DNA of 64,000 bases, taken from assembly GCA_030323885.1 (NCBI GenBank), contig CM059196.1, positions 37,809,535 through 37,873,534 of the forward strand, given 5' to 3'. This document shows positions 19,616-29,527 of this stretch, piece after piece. Both the position numbers and the translations under genes were made by a program. The notes beneath the pieces were generated by a model. It had not been told where the DNA came from. It ran no database searches and worked only from the letters and a program-made list of their open reading frames with translations. Position 1 is the first letter of the stretch, and every line of letters starts with the position of its first letter. The DNA comes from Branchipolynoe longqiensis. Its lineage: Eukaryota > Annelida > Polychaeta > Phyllodocida > Polynoidae.

Positions 19616-19944
19616 TTAAAGTTGCATAGTCCGATGGTTTAGAAGTTCTGTATTTTTTCTCAGATAAATATATTAGATCAATCACTAGTATCTACTTTAC
19701 ATTAGTTCAAAGTTACTTTTATTTTAAATGGTAAACTTTTGAGATATTTTTAGTGCAAACATGGAAAATTGACACCATAGACTTCTGCAGTAACAGGTTC
19801 TGTTAAATTGACTCAGTATTGCCTTCTATGCAGAAACAAATGATTAATAAGTACATCAGTATCTAAGTTAGATATGCAAAATAAAATCTAGATAATTGGT
19901 TTGGTTTTGAAAATTTGATATTTAATCGGACTATGCAGCTTTAA
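19616..19944. mobile_element. MITE M1, complete
   Basis: TTAA and AGTTGCATAGTCCGATGG at left, CGGACTATGCAGCTTTAA at right. It has lost a central piece (the CAAGCWTGCCAAAA palindrome). Confidence 0.9.
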
Positions 19945-19970
19945 ATGGCAGGTTAGTTAAAGTTGCATAG

Positions 19971-20293
19971 GTTGGTTGTTGGAGTTTTACATCCTGGCAA
20001 CATCTACAGTCATATCAGGGCGGGTACCGGTTACCACTCATTGCGAATTTATAGTGCTGCCCCTCTGGGAAATTAGGCCACCTGCACCATCATGACCCGA
20101 TATCCCACTCAGTCACATTATCCTGATACTGAGCTAACCAGTCCTTGTCATATGTTATTAATGCCGAGTGCCAGGCTAGGAAGCGACAAGTATCAATTTT
20201 TATGAGTCATTGGTTTGACTCGACCAGGAACCAAACTCCCGATTTCCCCCAGGTGAGGCCCGCGCTCTACCGATTCGTCCACTGCGCCCAGTC
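19971..20293 (-). mobile_element. SINE-A, full length with target duplication (minus)
   Basis: Tail 2 (GTTGGTTGTTGGAGTTTTAC) to head 2 (CCGATTCGTCCACTGCGCCC). The duplication TAAAGTTGCATAG is perfect over 13 bp (19958-19970 and 20294-20306) and is itself the M1 end, proving insertion into M1. Confidence 0.95.
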
Positions 20294-20410
20294 TAAAGTT
20301 GCATAGTCCGATGCTTTTGAGTTTCTGCAATGTTCTGAGATAAATATATTACATTGAACATTGTAATCTTTACTTTAGCTTGAAATAACTTTTATTTAAA
20401 TTGGTTAACT

Positions 20411-20550
20411 TTGAAGTCATTTGAAGTCATTTGAAGTCATTTGAAGTATTTGAAGTCATTTGAAGTCATTTGAAGTCATTTGAAGTCATTTGAAGTCATT
20501 TGAAGTTATTTGAAGTCATTTGAAGTCATTTGAAGTTATTTGAAGTTATT
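20411..20550. repeat. 10-bp minisatellite inside M1
   Basis: About 14 units of TTGAAGTCAT with GTTAT variants. It grows from the single TTGAAGT word of the M1 consensus (GAGATATTTGAAGT). Confidence 0.95.
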
Positions 20551-20785
20551 TAAAGTTCAAACATGCAACAATTAATTTGAGCAAGCCTGTCAAGATTCTG
20601 AGGCCACAGGCTTCAGCAGGAATAGGTTTGATTAAATTGGCACAGTATTGTTTTAGACTATGCTTAATAAGCACATCAGTATCTAAGTTGGATATATAAG
20701 GTCAAATCTAGGTAGTTATTTTGATTTTGAGAATTTGTTGCTTTTACCGGACTGTGCAGCTTTAATGGTGTTTACCAGAACAGAG

Positions 20786-20868
20786 GGTGGTTGTTGGAGT
20801 TTTACGTCCTGGCAACTTATAAGGTCATATCAGGACGGGCACCGACTTGTGACAGTGCGACTTTATGG
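20786..20868 (-). mobile_element. SINE-A fragment, tail 2 (minus)
   Basis: Tail plus the first 70 bp up to GTGACAGTGCGACTTTATGG. Confidence 0.75.
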
Positions 20869-21060
20869 GCTTGGTAAATCGGTAGACGCATTAGCCGAAA
20901 TCTCAGGTTAGATTTGGTTCGTTTGGGTTTTATATCTAGTTTAATATCGGGATGGAAGTACCACCGCCCTGGAATAGGCCAATTAGCCATCGCCAAAATT
21001 ACTTTGTTTCAATCTCATATCTAAATCTAAATATTGTACGTAGATTTGGTTTGGGCGGGT
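20869..21060. other. Unassigned region
   Basis: ATCTAAATCTAAATATT text; no gene recognised. Confidence 0.3.
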
Positions 21061-21155
<95 letters not shown>

Positions 21156-21235
21156 TTAAGTGTGTGCATGAGTGAGTGAGTGAGTGAGTGAGTGAGTGAG
21201 TGAGTGAGTGAGTGAGTGAGTGAGTGAGTGAGTGT
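21061..21235. repeat. (GT)n then (GAGT)n microsatellites
   Basis: About 93 bp of GT, then about 65 bp of GAGT starting near 21170. Confidence 0.95.
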
Positions 21236-21780
21236 TTAAGCCATCATTACACAAGGCGAGAATTGCACTATACCGTCTAACCATATACTATGATATAGCA
21301 ATACAAAGTGGCATTTCGTTCTATATAAATATAATAACCGCGATAGTGCACAGTCCATCTGCTTGTTGTCTATATTCACAAATTAATTTCTTACCAACGA
21401 TCCTCCTGCTCCATTTACAAAATAGCCGATCCCTTTTAGTGTAACACAAAAGGTAGCCTACAGAATGATTGAAAACATCTGCACAGAGTGGCAATTTTTC
21501 AGGAGATAACAGCAACGAGCTGGTTTGTTTTTGTTTGCCCCTTGTTCTTTCCTAATTCATTCAGCTCATAACGAGGACAGATGACTTGGCAGGACCCAGG
21601 CATTGTTGTATGCTAGTCTGGCAACACACAAGCCCGCATGCTTCCACACTGTATGCACAGGTTGCTCGTGCTGTACTCTCTATCAAAAATAGAGTCCAAT
21701 GAAATGACAATGGCATATCATCAGACGATGAATCAACTCATCCATCATTAGGCCACTTAATCATGCATTTATATATTCTA
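21236..21780. other. Unassigned region
   Basis: Unique-looking, moderately AT-rich. No exon or repeat recognised. Confidence 0.3.
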
Positions 21781-21840
21781 CAGATTGGGGGGCAATGCCT
21801 GCATTTGTGTGTGTGTGTCTGTGTGTGTGTGTGCATATGT

Positions 21841-21985
21841 ATCAAGAGAAACCTGAAGCTGAGAGACATTAAAATCGAGTCATGGACATCACTCTCACAG
21901 CAGAGAGCTAAATGGAGAGCGGCAGTCAAGTAATGAAAGCAGTCTTTGTCGCATCGCGACCGACAGCATGGTGGTGATGATGATG

Positions 21986-21990
<5 letters not shown>
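21841..21990 (+). mobile_element. 3' end of LINE family L-B (plus)
   Basis: The last 30 codons of a LINE ORF2 are open and read IKRNLKLRDIKIESWTSLSQ and onward to a TAA at 21931-21933. A short untranslated region follows and runs into GATGATG and the (TG)n array at 21988. This C-terminal pattern (a KRDLK-like word, then SW and RAKWR) is typical of invertebrate non-LTR polymerases. Confidence 0.75.
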
Positions 21991-22077
<87 letters not shown>

Positions 22078-22079
22078 GT

Positions 22080-22121
<42 letters not shown>
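21988..22121. repeat. (TG)n microsatellite
   Basis: About 134 bp with GGTGGG interruptions, directly at the L-B 3' end. Confidence 0.95.
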
Positions 22122-22123
<2 letters not shown>

Positions 22124-22159
22124 TTTAAAAATAAGAAGTATACTAGTGTAGTACTAGTA

Positions 22160-22420
22160 GTCTGCACTGACCTCTCAAGCAAGGAACCACATAGACAGGT
22201 AGGAGTGGGGAGGACGATGACATCGGGGAGCCTAGGTGGTGTAGTGTTTAGCACACTAGCCCAGAATGCAAGAGGTGTGGATTTTGAATCCTGTTATAAG
22301 TGCAATATTTCCCATTGTCATCACCCCCCATGACACTGGTTCAATGACCAGGATAGTATACAAGCTATGAGCTGTATGGTTGTTGAACCTACCCTGTGTA
22401 TTGCCTGTATCTATATATGT
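22160..22420 (+). mobile_element. SINE-B copy (plus)
   Basis: An upstream block CTGACCTCTCAAGCAAGGAA is shared with 28920. The tRNA-like part (GTGTAGTGTTTAGCACACTAG, then GGATTTTGAATCC) lies at 22235-22300. The distal part is only seen here. Confidence 0.65.
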
Positions 22421-22865
22421 AATTGATATCAGGGAGCCTAGATGGTGTAAAAAAAATGGGCAATTTTCTCGCATTTGTTATTGGTAATTGGATCCACTGA
22501 TTTGCATATGTACAATATAATATGTGTATTAGAGATATGTTATATCTTTTGGAAAAAAGAAGAGAGAAAGCAAAGGAAGAAAGAAGTGTTTAATGACAAT
22601 TCTAGACTCATCTTGTACATGCTCACCAAGTGCATAATACATATATTGAACTGGAATTGTATGCAGTTACTATTACAACGAATAGTCAATTTATATTATG
22701 CTTCTATTATCGACCAGGTTTTTCATGTGGTTATTATTGCAACTGATATTGTCATTTATGTACCAACAAATTGTAATGAACGGCCGGAAGACCAGTGCTC
22801 TGGCGCTGACAAAAGACATTATTCGCTGAATAAAATACATGTAGTATAGTAGTAGTAACAAACAA
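22421..22865. other. Unassigned AT-rich region
   Basis: A 124-residue frame spans most of it but has the composition of AT-rich noise. Confidence 0.3.
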
Positions 22866-22975
22866 AAAAATGGTTAGCACCCTAGCCCAGAATGCAAGGT
22901 GTGGATTTTGAATCCTGGTCTAAGCGCAATATTTCCAATTTTCATTCCCCCCCCCTAGGGATAGACTTACACTTA
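22866..22975 (+). mobile_element. SINE-B fragment (plus)
   Basis: ATGGTTAGCACCCTAGCCCAG and GGATTTTGAATCCTGG match the 22235-22300 segment. Confidence 0.65.
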
Positions 22976-23097
22976 TACCCTTGTTTCACACTATGCATTA
23001 CAAATTTGAGTTTTACATCGGTATACATGTTATATGCTATATACACTTGGGGCGGTCCTTTGCTGACACTGCTATGCATGTTATACATTATACAGTT

Positions 23098-23205
23098 CTG
23101 ACAAGTATACATTTTAAGGGTCATTGGTTGGGACTCGGTTGGGTTTGAACACGGGGTTGAATCCCATAACCAGCCAAACGGGAAGTAGGCGCTCAACTTG
23201 TTGGG
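23098..23205 (-). mobile_element. SINE-A head fragment (minus)
   Basis: GACAAGTATACATTTTAAGG, TTGGTTGGGACTCG, GGGTTTGAAC and CGGGAAGTAGGCGCTCAACT follow SINE-A head order, with a 16-bp insertion near box B. Confidence 0.6.
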
Positions 23206-23249
23206 TAATCCTAAAATGACATTGTCTTGTGGGACTTGTGATATTATTA

Positions 23250-23438
23250 CAGTGAAACCCCATTATAATGCGATCATTGGGGGTCCATAAAATGTAATCA
23301 TGACAACAGCAGGATCGCACTAAATCGGGATTCAGTTTACTGGTTTACCTTTGAATTAAAGTATTCAGGGTCAAATGAATCATCACGTTATATCCAAATT
23401 TGCGTTAAATCAGGGCATGACATAATGAGGTTTCACTG
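23250..23438. mobile_element. Pogo-like MITE M7
   Basis: The ends are CAGTGAAACCCCATTATAATG and the inverse CATAATGAGGTTTCACTG, flanked by TA at 23248-23249 and 23439-23440. The CAGT-GAAACC start and TA target are typical of pogo/Tigger-type Tc1-mariner relatives. The 189-bp copy has no coding capacity. Confidence 0.82.
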
Positions 23439-23580
23439 TATTACCCCGTGAAATTTGCTAAAGAGGTCATGCTCTTCCAAAGTTCCGCTGGTCCCTTAGG
23501 GCGGACTGTAGCTGCAGCCCAGCATCCCGAATCAGAGTTGGGGTTGGTGCTACACCCAGGCTTACCCTTCACTATAGACC

Positions 23581-23636
23581 CGTCCTGATATGACCTTAGA
23601 TGTTGCTAGGACGTAAAACAACAACAAACAAACAAA
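23581..23636 (+). mobile_element. 56-bp SINE-A insertion with 14-bp duplication (plus)
   Basis: Only CGTCCTGATATGACC through tail 1 is present. CTTCACTATAGACC is duplicated perfectly at 23567-23580 and 23637-23650. It is a true, very short retroposition event, not an eroded copy. Confidence 0.93.
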
Positions 23637-23696
23637 CTTCACTATAGACCCTATATAAACTCACTTTGCACCTATAACTAGTATTTGAGACTGTCT

Positions 23697-23942
23697 CAAA
23701 AGGTGCTAAGCAATATGGGACAAAACTTTGTCCATTGTAACGATCAACATACTATCTACTTATGCATTTGCTCAGGATAAACTGATTTGTTTTTTACATG
23801 GTGTTTCATTATCCCAATAGAATACATATTGATTTGAAGCAAATGTCCTTGTGTTTTCAGTGTCACCATTTCTGTGCTGTTTTGTGTCAATCGTTACAAT
23901 GGACAAAAAAAACGAAGAGTTAGCACCTTTTGAGACAGGCTC
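23697..23942. mobile_element. MITE M12 (TGTCTCAAAAGGTGCTAA ends)
   Basis: The inverted ends are GAGACTGTCTCAAAAGGTGC and the inverse GCACCTTTTGAGACAGGCTC. A second inner inverted pair is TTTGTCCATTGTAACGATCA-like. ATTT flanks both sides. The minus-strand frame of 116 residues across it is a read-through. Confidence 0.75.
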
Positions 23943-24720
23943 ATTTATAAGACACCCCTTCTGATGAACCAAACCAGGTAGGATTCTTGCCATACATTTG
24001 TTACTAATGTAGAATGCAGTGCAGCGTTCGAAATAAGAGCCTGTCCGCTTGTCCGGGACAAGTGAAAATTCAGACGGACAAGTGAAAATCACACCAGACT
24101 TGTCCTGTGGACAAATGAACAATTTTGCTTATTTCTCTAACTGCAGTGAAATTGTGCTAGCAGATATGTCAGATGACATAAAATACCACTTCCCGCATCT
24201 AGGTGCATGTGTATTAACCACCTCCCCAACCTTCTGCTGTGTAAGTTGAAGCTGCGACCCGGCGTTCTGAATCAAGCCGGTTTCTGATAGCCGTTTGCTG
24301 AGGATCTTTCCTTCATTTAGTGTTGACATCTGCGGCCCCCAAAGACTCACCTGCAATGTAAAATAAAGGACATGTTTATATTGTATGACTTATTTACTAC
24401 TGGGATCACGTCATCAGTGTCAGCATTTGATTGGTGATCATGACCCATCGTTATTTGGTTATGTTTAGTCTATATTAGCAGTCCTGGAGTAGTCTTAGTA
24501 GTACCAAAGACAATGACGCGCCACTCAGCGCTTTCATGTGAAATACAGCAAACAAGGTAATTTGACAGGTCCCCTCGCACTGCCTGACTGCTGTGCTATT
24601 GAAACCCGTTCCCTAGCCCACCCTGGCTGCTGTACCATCAAAGATAATGTATGACAATTATAGTGTATTATCTCCTAATGTTAATAATGAAAACAATATT
24701 ATAGTATAGTAAAGGTCAAG
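23943..24720. other. Unassigned region
   Basis: Near 24050-24115 a GGACAAGTGAAAAT word is repeated three times with variation. Otherwise no repeat or exon was recognised. Confidence 0.3.
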
Positions 24721-25522
24721 GGTCACTCTCCTGAAAACTGGCCAGAAGTGTCACATGGAGAGTTAAAATCTAATATTTGAATTTTTAAAATTTTTTGGTT
24801 GCAAATGAAAGCTGGAAATCTCCCCTTTACATCTATGTAAAATATAAATTGATGAGATAAAAAATAAAGGTGTAGTCCTTGATTAACCTATGTGATATGG
24901 CAGTAACACATGTGTTGCTCAGGCGTAACACATGTTTAGGACACCACACAGTCTGCTTAATAAAAATCAAAGCAGAATTAAATAATTTCATACTGAGAAT
25001 CATATTAATCATGGCATAATATACAGAAATATGCAGTGCTTATATTGATAACAAAAAGTAATTCCCAGCCATGCTTTATTCACAGAATAATTAGTGTACA
25101 ATATGTGTGTGGCATCCAGACACCACTGGTTACATCTGTGATGGAAATTTGTAATGTTATTTCTGAAGACATCAAATAATTTTTGTTTAAATTTAAGCAT
25201 GCATACATGTTAATAAATACATCATCTTGATTTGGGAACTGTTTTGTTTGATATTTCAATGTAATACAAGATGTTAGTAAGGATCCAACAATGTCCCATA
25301 TGTCATGTTACAAATGGCTGACTGTAAAATAGGGTTTTCTGGTACAAAAACACTGCATAACTAAAAATACCAAAGTTGCATGCGGTTTACTTTATTTCCC
25401 TCATTTCTTACATCAAATCTGAACATGAATGTGAAAAGTGTAAGGAAAAAAATAAGTAGGATGTTTTTCTATTGTTGATTTAAAATCCCATCCCCTGCTG
25501 ACCAGTTTTCAGGAGAGTGACC
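24721..25522. mobile_element. Long inverted-repeat element M11
   Basis: GGTCACTCTCCTGAAAACTGG at the left is mirrored at the right (CCAGTTTTCAGGAGAGTGACC), with a further shared TTAAAATC-type word inside. GTCAA flanks the left end (with one extra G) and the right end. The 800-bp interior is AT-rich without coding signs. Confidence 0.65.
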
Positions 25523-25579
25523 GTCAAACATACTTTAAGTTTAAGCATTTTTATCTGTGCCATACCACAGCATGATAAT

Positions 25580-25932
25580 TTAAAGTTGCATAGTCCGATG
25601 AAAACATCAAATTTTCAAAACCAAAACATGGATCTAGATTTGATTCTACATATTCAACTTAGACACTGGACCACTTATTAAGCATTTGTTGCTGCATAGA
25701 AGGGCGTAATAAGTCAATTAATAGAAACCTTTCCTACTGAAGTCTATGGTGTCAGAGTTTTGGCATGCTTACCCAAATTACTTTGGCATGTTTTGACATC
25801 AAATATCTCCAAACTTAGACATTTAAAATCAAAGTTACTTCGAACTAAGGTAAAGTAGGTTATAACGATTAGTATAATATATTTACCTCAGAAAATGTCA
25901 AAAACTCAAAAGCATCGGACTTTGAAACTATA
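25580..25932. mobile_element. MITE M1, near complete
   Basis: TTAA and AGTTGCATAGTCCGATG at left; the right end CATCGGACTTTGAAACTATA is degraded. All internal blocks are present in order, so this copy is useful for building a consensus. Confidence 0.9.
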
Positions 25933-26001
25933 AAGAAATTCCTATCTGAGAGCGCTGAGTTGTCGTACTTTGGTAGTACTCCTAGTAGGGGTGGGTGTTG
26001 G

Positions 26002-26381
26002 CAAAGACCCTATAATTCTAAGACGGCTTACTCAGCCTGTACTGTGTAATCAAAATGATCAAACCCACCATTTGGTGTGCTGGCTGTTCTCTTGGTTAAA
26101 CAGTTGCTATATTATATGTATAAATGTATATGAATGTGAAAGATGTGTGATGATGGCAAGAATGATGATGATGCTGATGATGATGTGTATTTGTTCATAG
26201 CAATTTCATATTGATGTGTAGTCATACTTACCTATCTCATGTATAATATAATTGTATGTGTTTACATGTGAAACACCAACCAGCAGCCGGGCTGATCAAA
26301 CCCACCAAAAGGTGACACTGCGAAATTTACATTACCCTGGGAGAGATAGGGAGTGAGCCATCTTAGTATTATAGGGTCTTT
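26002..26381. mobile_element. hAT-like MITE M4 with 8-bp duplication
   Basis: The ends are AAAGACCCTATAAT and its inverse, extending through CTAAGAYGGCTCACTC to about 30 bp. GGTGTTGG is duplicated perfectly at 25994-26001 and 26382-26389. The copy at 61987 shares nearly the whole interior. Confidence 0.93.
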
Positions 26382-26404
26382 GGTGTTGGTGTTGTTAGTG
26401 TTGA

Positions 26405-26500
26405 TCGCACACTATCACAAACCTCCTTAGAATGCGATCGTTGGGGTCCATAAAATATCATAAAGAGCAGGGTTGCGATAAATCGGATTCCAGTTTACTG
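26405..26500. mobile_element. M7-related fragment
   Basis: AATGCGATCGTTGGGGTCCA and GATAAATCGGATTCCAGTTT match blocks of the 23250 element; the ends are degraded. Confidence 0.55.
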
Positions 26501-26880
26501 AATTTACATTACGGTTAAGGGGTTATAACTGATATTGCGGAGTATGAATATGTAGGGAGGGGGAAGTCCATTTTTGTGTTTTAAATTATTGACAGTAACT
26601 GACTATTAGAATCAACAGAACCTTTACCTGTAAAGCTGTTTGATGATTTGGTTTTAAACAGTTGGATGAAAAAAGGAAGAAGGACAACTAAATAGAGGTA
26701 GCTAGTTTAGAAGTAGTAGAACGATATAAAGAAAGAAAGGCAGTCAGAATAACAGAAAGTGGGGGAAAACGACATGTATACATAAATAGAGACATAAATA
26801 AATAAATCACCCCAAACCACAAAAGCGGGTAAGTTTTTGTCTACACTGCAATTAAAACTATAAAACTATAAAAGTAGCAG
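26501..26880. other. Unassigned AT-rich region
   Basis: No repeat family or exon recognised. Confidence 0.3.
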
Positions 26881-26884
26881 TCTC

Positions 26885-27116
26885 CCCTACACCCCCAAAC
26901 ACCCACTCCGCCTTACACCAACTCCGGTACACCCATTCCGGTACACCCACTCCGGTACACACACACATACTCAGACACACACACACACTCCGCCTTACAC
27001 CCACTCCGGTACACACACACACACTATACACACACACACACACACACCGCCTGACACCCACTCCGGTTCTTACACACACACACACACACACACTCCAACT
27101 TACACCCACTCCGGTT

Positions 27117-27153
<37 letters not shown>

Positions 27154-27218
27154 CGCCTTACACCCACTCTGGTTCTCACACACACACACACACACTCCGC
27201 CTTACACCCACTCCGGTT

Positions 27219-27262
<44 letters not shown>

Positions 27263-27370
27263 ACCTTACACCCACTCCGGTTCACACACAAACACACACA
27301 CACTCCGCCTTACACCCACTCCGGTTCACACACACACACACACGCACGCACCCACGCATTCCGCCTTCAC
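26885..27370. repeat. Compound CA / 30-bp minisatellite
   Basis: CACACA tracts of variable length alternate with CTCCGCCTTACACCCACTCC and GGTT, about ten times. The cysteine/valine-rich minus-strand frames are repeats of this array. Confidence 0.92.
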
Positions 27371-27386
27371 ACACTCCGGTTCGCTC

Positions 27387-27443
27387 TCACAACCACACCC
27401 ACACCCACACCCACACCCACACCCACACCCACACCCACGCCCA
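27387..27443. repeat. (CCCACA)n hexamer array
   Basis: Nine or so hexamers. Confidence 0.92.
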
Positions 27444-27615
27444 CAGATTGGACTATTGTGTATCTGCAGGCTGTGTCTATGACTGGCTCAGTCACTCAGT
27501 GGGAAGCACAGGTATCATCACATCACAGCGTTATCCCACCTTCTCACCCCTAAGGCTGATTTTACCCCCAACCCTGGATTACTGCCTCCTACCCTCCACC
27601 TCCCCATACCCTCTA

Positions 27616-27616
<1 letters not shown>

Positions 27617-27687
<71 letters not shown>
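27617..27687. repeat. (CA)n microsatellite
   Basis: About 70 bp of pure CA. Confidence 0.95.
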
Positions 27688-27689
<2 letters not shown>

Positions 27690-27696
27690 CCCGCTA

Positions 27697-28374
27697 AAGG
27701 CCCTGTCACATTACGACGCATGTCGCAGGCGCGCGGCCAACGCGTAAAATCACTTTTTTTTACGTTGAGAAGCGTCAAACTTTTCGGCACTGGGGTCAAA
27801 GTTGGACGTATACATACTGTATACATAGCGTATGGCCAACGTATGACCAATGTATGGCTAACGTACTTCCGGGCGAAAAATGCTGGAATTACGCTCACGG
27901 TACGTTCGCAGAACGCCGGTGAATGTTATATACGTTATTCGATCGCCAGAGCTACACCTCATATGTTATATACATCAAGACACGCTGGAGAAATACTAAA
28001 CGTACATTAGACGTACGTTATCCATAAGTTGTCAGTACGCGCACTGTATGTTCCCACTGAGGTCAACGTAGTGAACAACATTTGTCTAACGAACGTCTTA
28101 AAGTACATCGACGCATGCCTAACGTATTTTACACCTAACGTAAAATCCACACATTGTCGAACGTTGTCGTATGTCGAAAGTTTTGTGCATGCACAAAACT
28201 TTGCCAACCCCCTGAAGCGCAACGCCGTATCTCAACAAACGTCGATGTACATTGACGTATACCAACAAGCACCCAACGCATGCGTAACGCATAACGACAT
28301 ATCTCGACATAGCTGGCAAAAATTACATACGTCGGCGTACGTTGCCGCGATGCGTCGTAATGTGACAGCCCCTT
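27697..28374. mobile_element. MITE M3, 678 bp
   Basis: AAGGCCCTGTCACATTACG and the inverse CGTAATGTGACAGCCCCTT with TA on both sides. The interior is filled with ACGTAYG-type words on both strands and has GTCAAACTTTTCGGC near 27775, shared with 37270 and 45690. Several overlapping open frames follow the palindrome. Confidence 0.9.
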
Positions 28375-28399
28375 TAGTATAAGCCTCCCACCACCCGGA

Positions 28400-28660
28400 C
28401 TCAGCTCCCTGGCGTGTCACCAGGGGGCGCGTCCAGGTGGAAAACGCAGGTCAATCAAGATGGCGGGTCACGTGACCCGGAGTGACCTTTGACCGGGCCC
28501 CACGGGGCGGGAGGGCGACGTGCACGCCACCTGTAGGGAGTGAGTGGAGTGTGGGTGGGTAAGCGCACTACACGTGTACATAACTGCGATATGGCGGTGC
28601 TGTCAAATTACGCGTTCATAACTGGATGCAGTTACTGTAACCATGGTTACTCGATGTCGC
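28400..28660. promoter_or_regulatory. Cluster of transcription-factor-like motifs
   Basis: A CTCF-like word TCACCAGGGGGCGC (28417-28430), a YY1-like CAAGATGGCGG (28456-28466), the 14-bp palindrome GGGTCACGTGACCC (28465-28478), a DR1-like TGACCTTTGACC (28483-28494) and the X-box palindrome GTAACCATGGTTAC (28637-28650) lie within 235 bp of GC-rich DNA not covered by any repeat I recognise. The match to known factor consensuses is from memory. A promoter or enhancer is plausible, but no exon was found beside it. Confidence 0.42.
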
Positions 28661-28786
28661 ATTATCAGATACACACAAGCACAAAGTAGCTAGCTGGTGC
28701 ATACCGGATACACCAAGATGCATAATGCAGTAATCCATGCGTATTCCTATTGTTGCTTTTTGACAGTTGTTATTATATTGATTAAA
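28661..28786. other. Unassigned short region
   Basis: Nothing recognised. Confidence 0.25.
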
Positions 28787-28789
28787 TGT

Positions 28790-28790
28790 G

Positions 28791-28860
<70 letters not shown>
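28790..28860. repeat. (ATT)n microsatellite
   Basis: About 70 bp; it yields a poly-isoleucine frame. Confidence 0.95.
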
Positions 28861-28919
28861 TGTTACTTTTTTGTTACTTTTATGTTGACAGTCTTACTAA
28901 ATACTTGCATTACTAGTGT

Positions 28920-29080
28920 AATAGTGAGCACTGCCCTTTCAGGCAACGAACCACAGGTTGGGTGATTGCATTATGTAACCTAGGTAGCCTAATGGTTAAT
29001 GCGCTAGCCCCAGAATAGCAAGACGTGTTAGTTCAAATTCTGAGGTAGATATAATGCTCCCTTTGTAAGCATCATCCCCA
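28920..29080 (+). mobile_element. SINE-B copy (plus)
   Basis: CACTGCCCTTTCAGGCAACG upstream, then TAATGGTTAATGCGCTAGCC (box A) and a weak box B (AGTTCAAATTC). Confidence 0.6.
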
Positions 29081-29395
29081 CAACACCATTTTTATCCACT
29101 GTTATTATTTCTGCATTGCTATTAGAAATATTATTTAATGTATTGTGTCGTTGTTATCAGTGTTCTTATCGCTATTAGTACTTAATATGAACCCTACACG
29201 CTTCGTCAACCTGCTATGTGAAATATTTAAGACCCATTCAACTGAAGCAGATCCCATGAATGCGATTTAACTTTAACTTTTTATTAACCACAACAACACG
29301 CGAGACCAGAAAGCGTAACAACCTCTTTAATAAACAATACAAAAACTTTACAAAGTCCACAATTCGCGGGTTTTGCATCAGAGTGTGTGCTTTGC
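29081..29395. other. Unassigned region
   Basis: No repeat or exon recognised. Confidence 0.3.
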
Positions 29396-29525
29396 TTCCA
29401 GAGTGTGTGTGTGTGTGTCTTTGTTCGTGTGTGTGTGTGTGTGTCTTTGTTTGTGTGTGTGTGTGTGTCTTTGTCCGTATGTTCGTGTTCTCTGGTGTGT
29501 GTGTTTGTCCGTATGTTGGTGTTCT
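29396..29525. repeat. GT-rich repeat with 25-30 bp periodicity
   Basis: GTGTGTGTGTCTTTGTTCG-type units, then two copies of GTCCGTATGTTSGTGTTCTC. Confidence 0.85.
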
Positions 29526-29527
29526 CT

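Larger units (their letters stand above)
19957..20765. mobile_element. MITE M1, split by SINE-A and internally expanded
   Basis: TTAA at 19957-19960 starts the left end, which is interrupted after ATAG by a SINE-A copy. It resumes at 20294 and ends at CTGTGCAGCTTTAA. The inside carries an expanded 10-bp repeat at 20411-20550. Confidence 0.92.

Noticed and set aside
22475..22849. 124-residue plus-strand frame
   Set aside because: AT-rich codon composition, no motif, no splice signals; compatible with chance.
24030..24120. Short coding-like segment with repeated GGACAAGTGAAAAT
   Set aside because: The frame is short and the repeats are direct DNA repeats; I could not tie it to a known protein.
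23772..24122. 116-residue minus-strand frame
   Set aside because: It crosses the border of MITE M12 into unrelated sequence, so it is not a conserved unit.
27518..28382. Several frames of 96-126 residues
   Set aside because: They lie within the palindromic M3 element and CA repeat.
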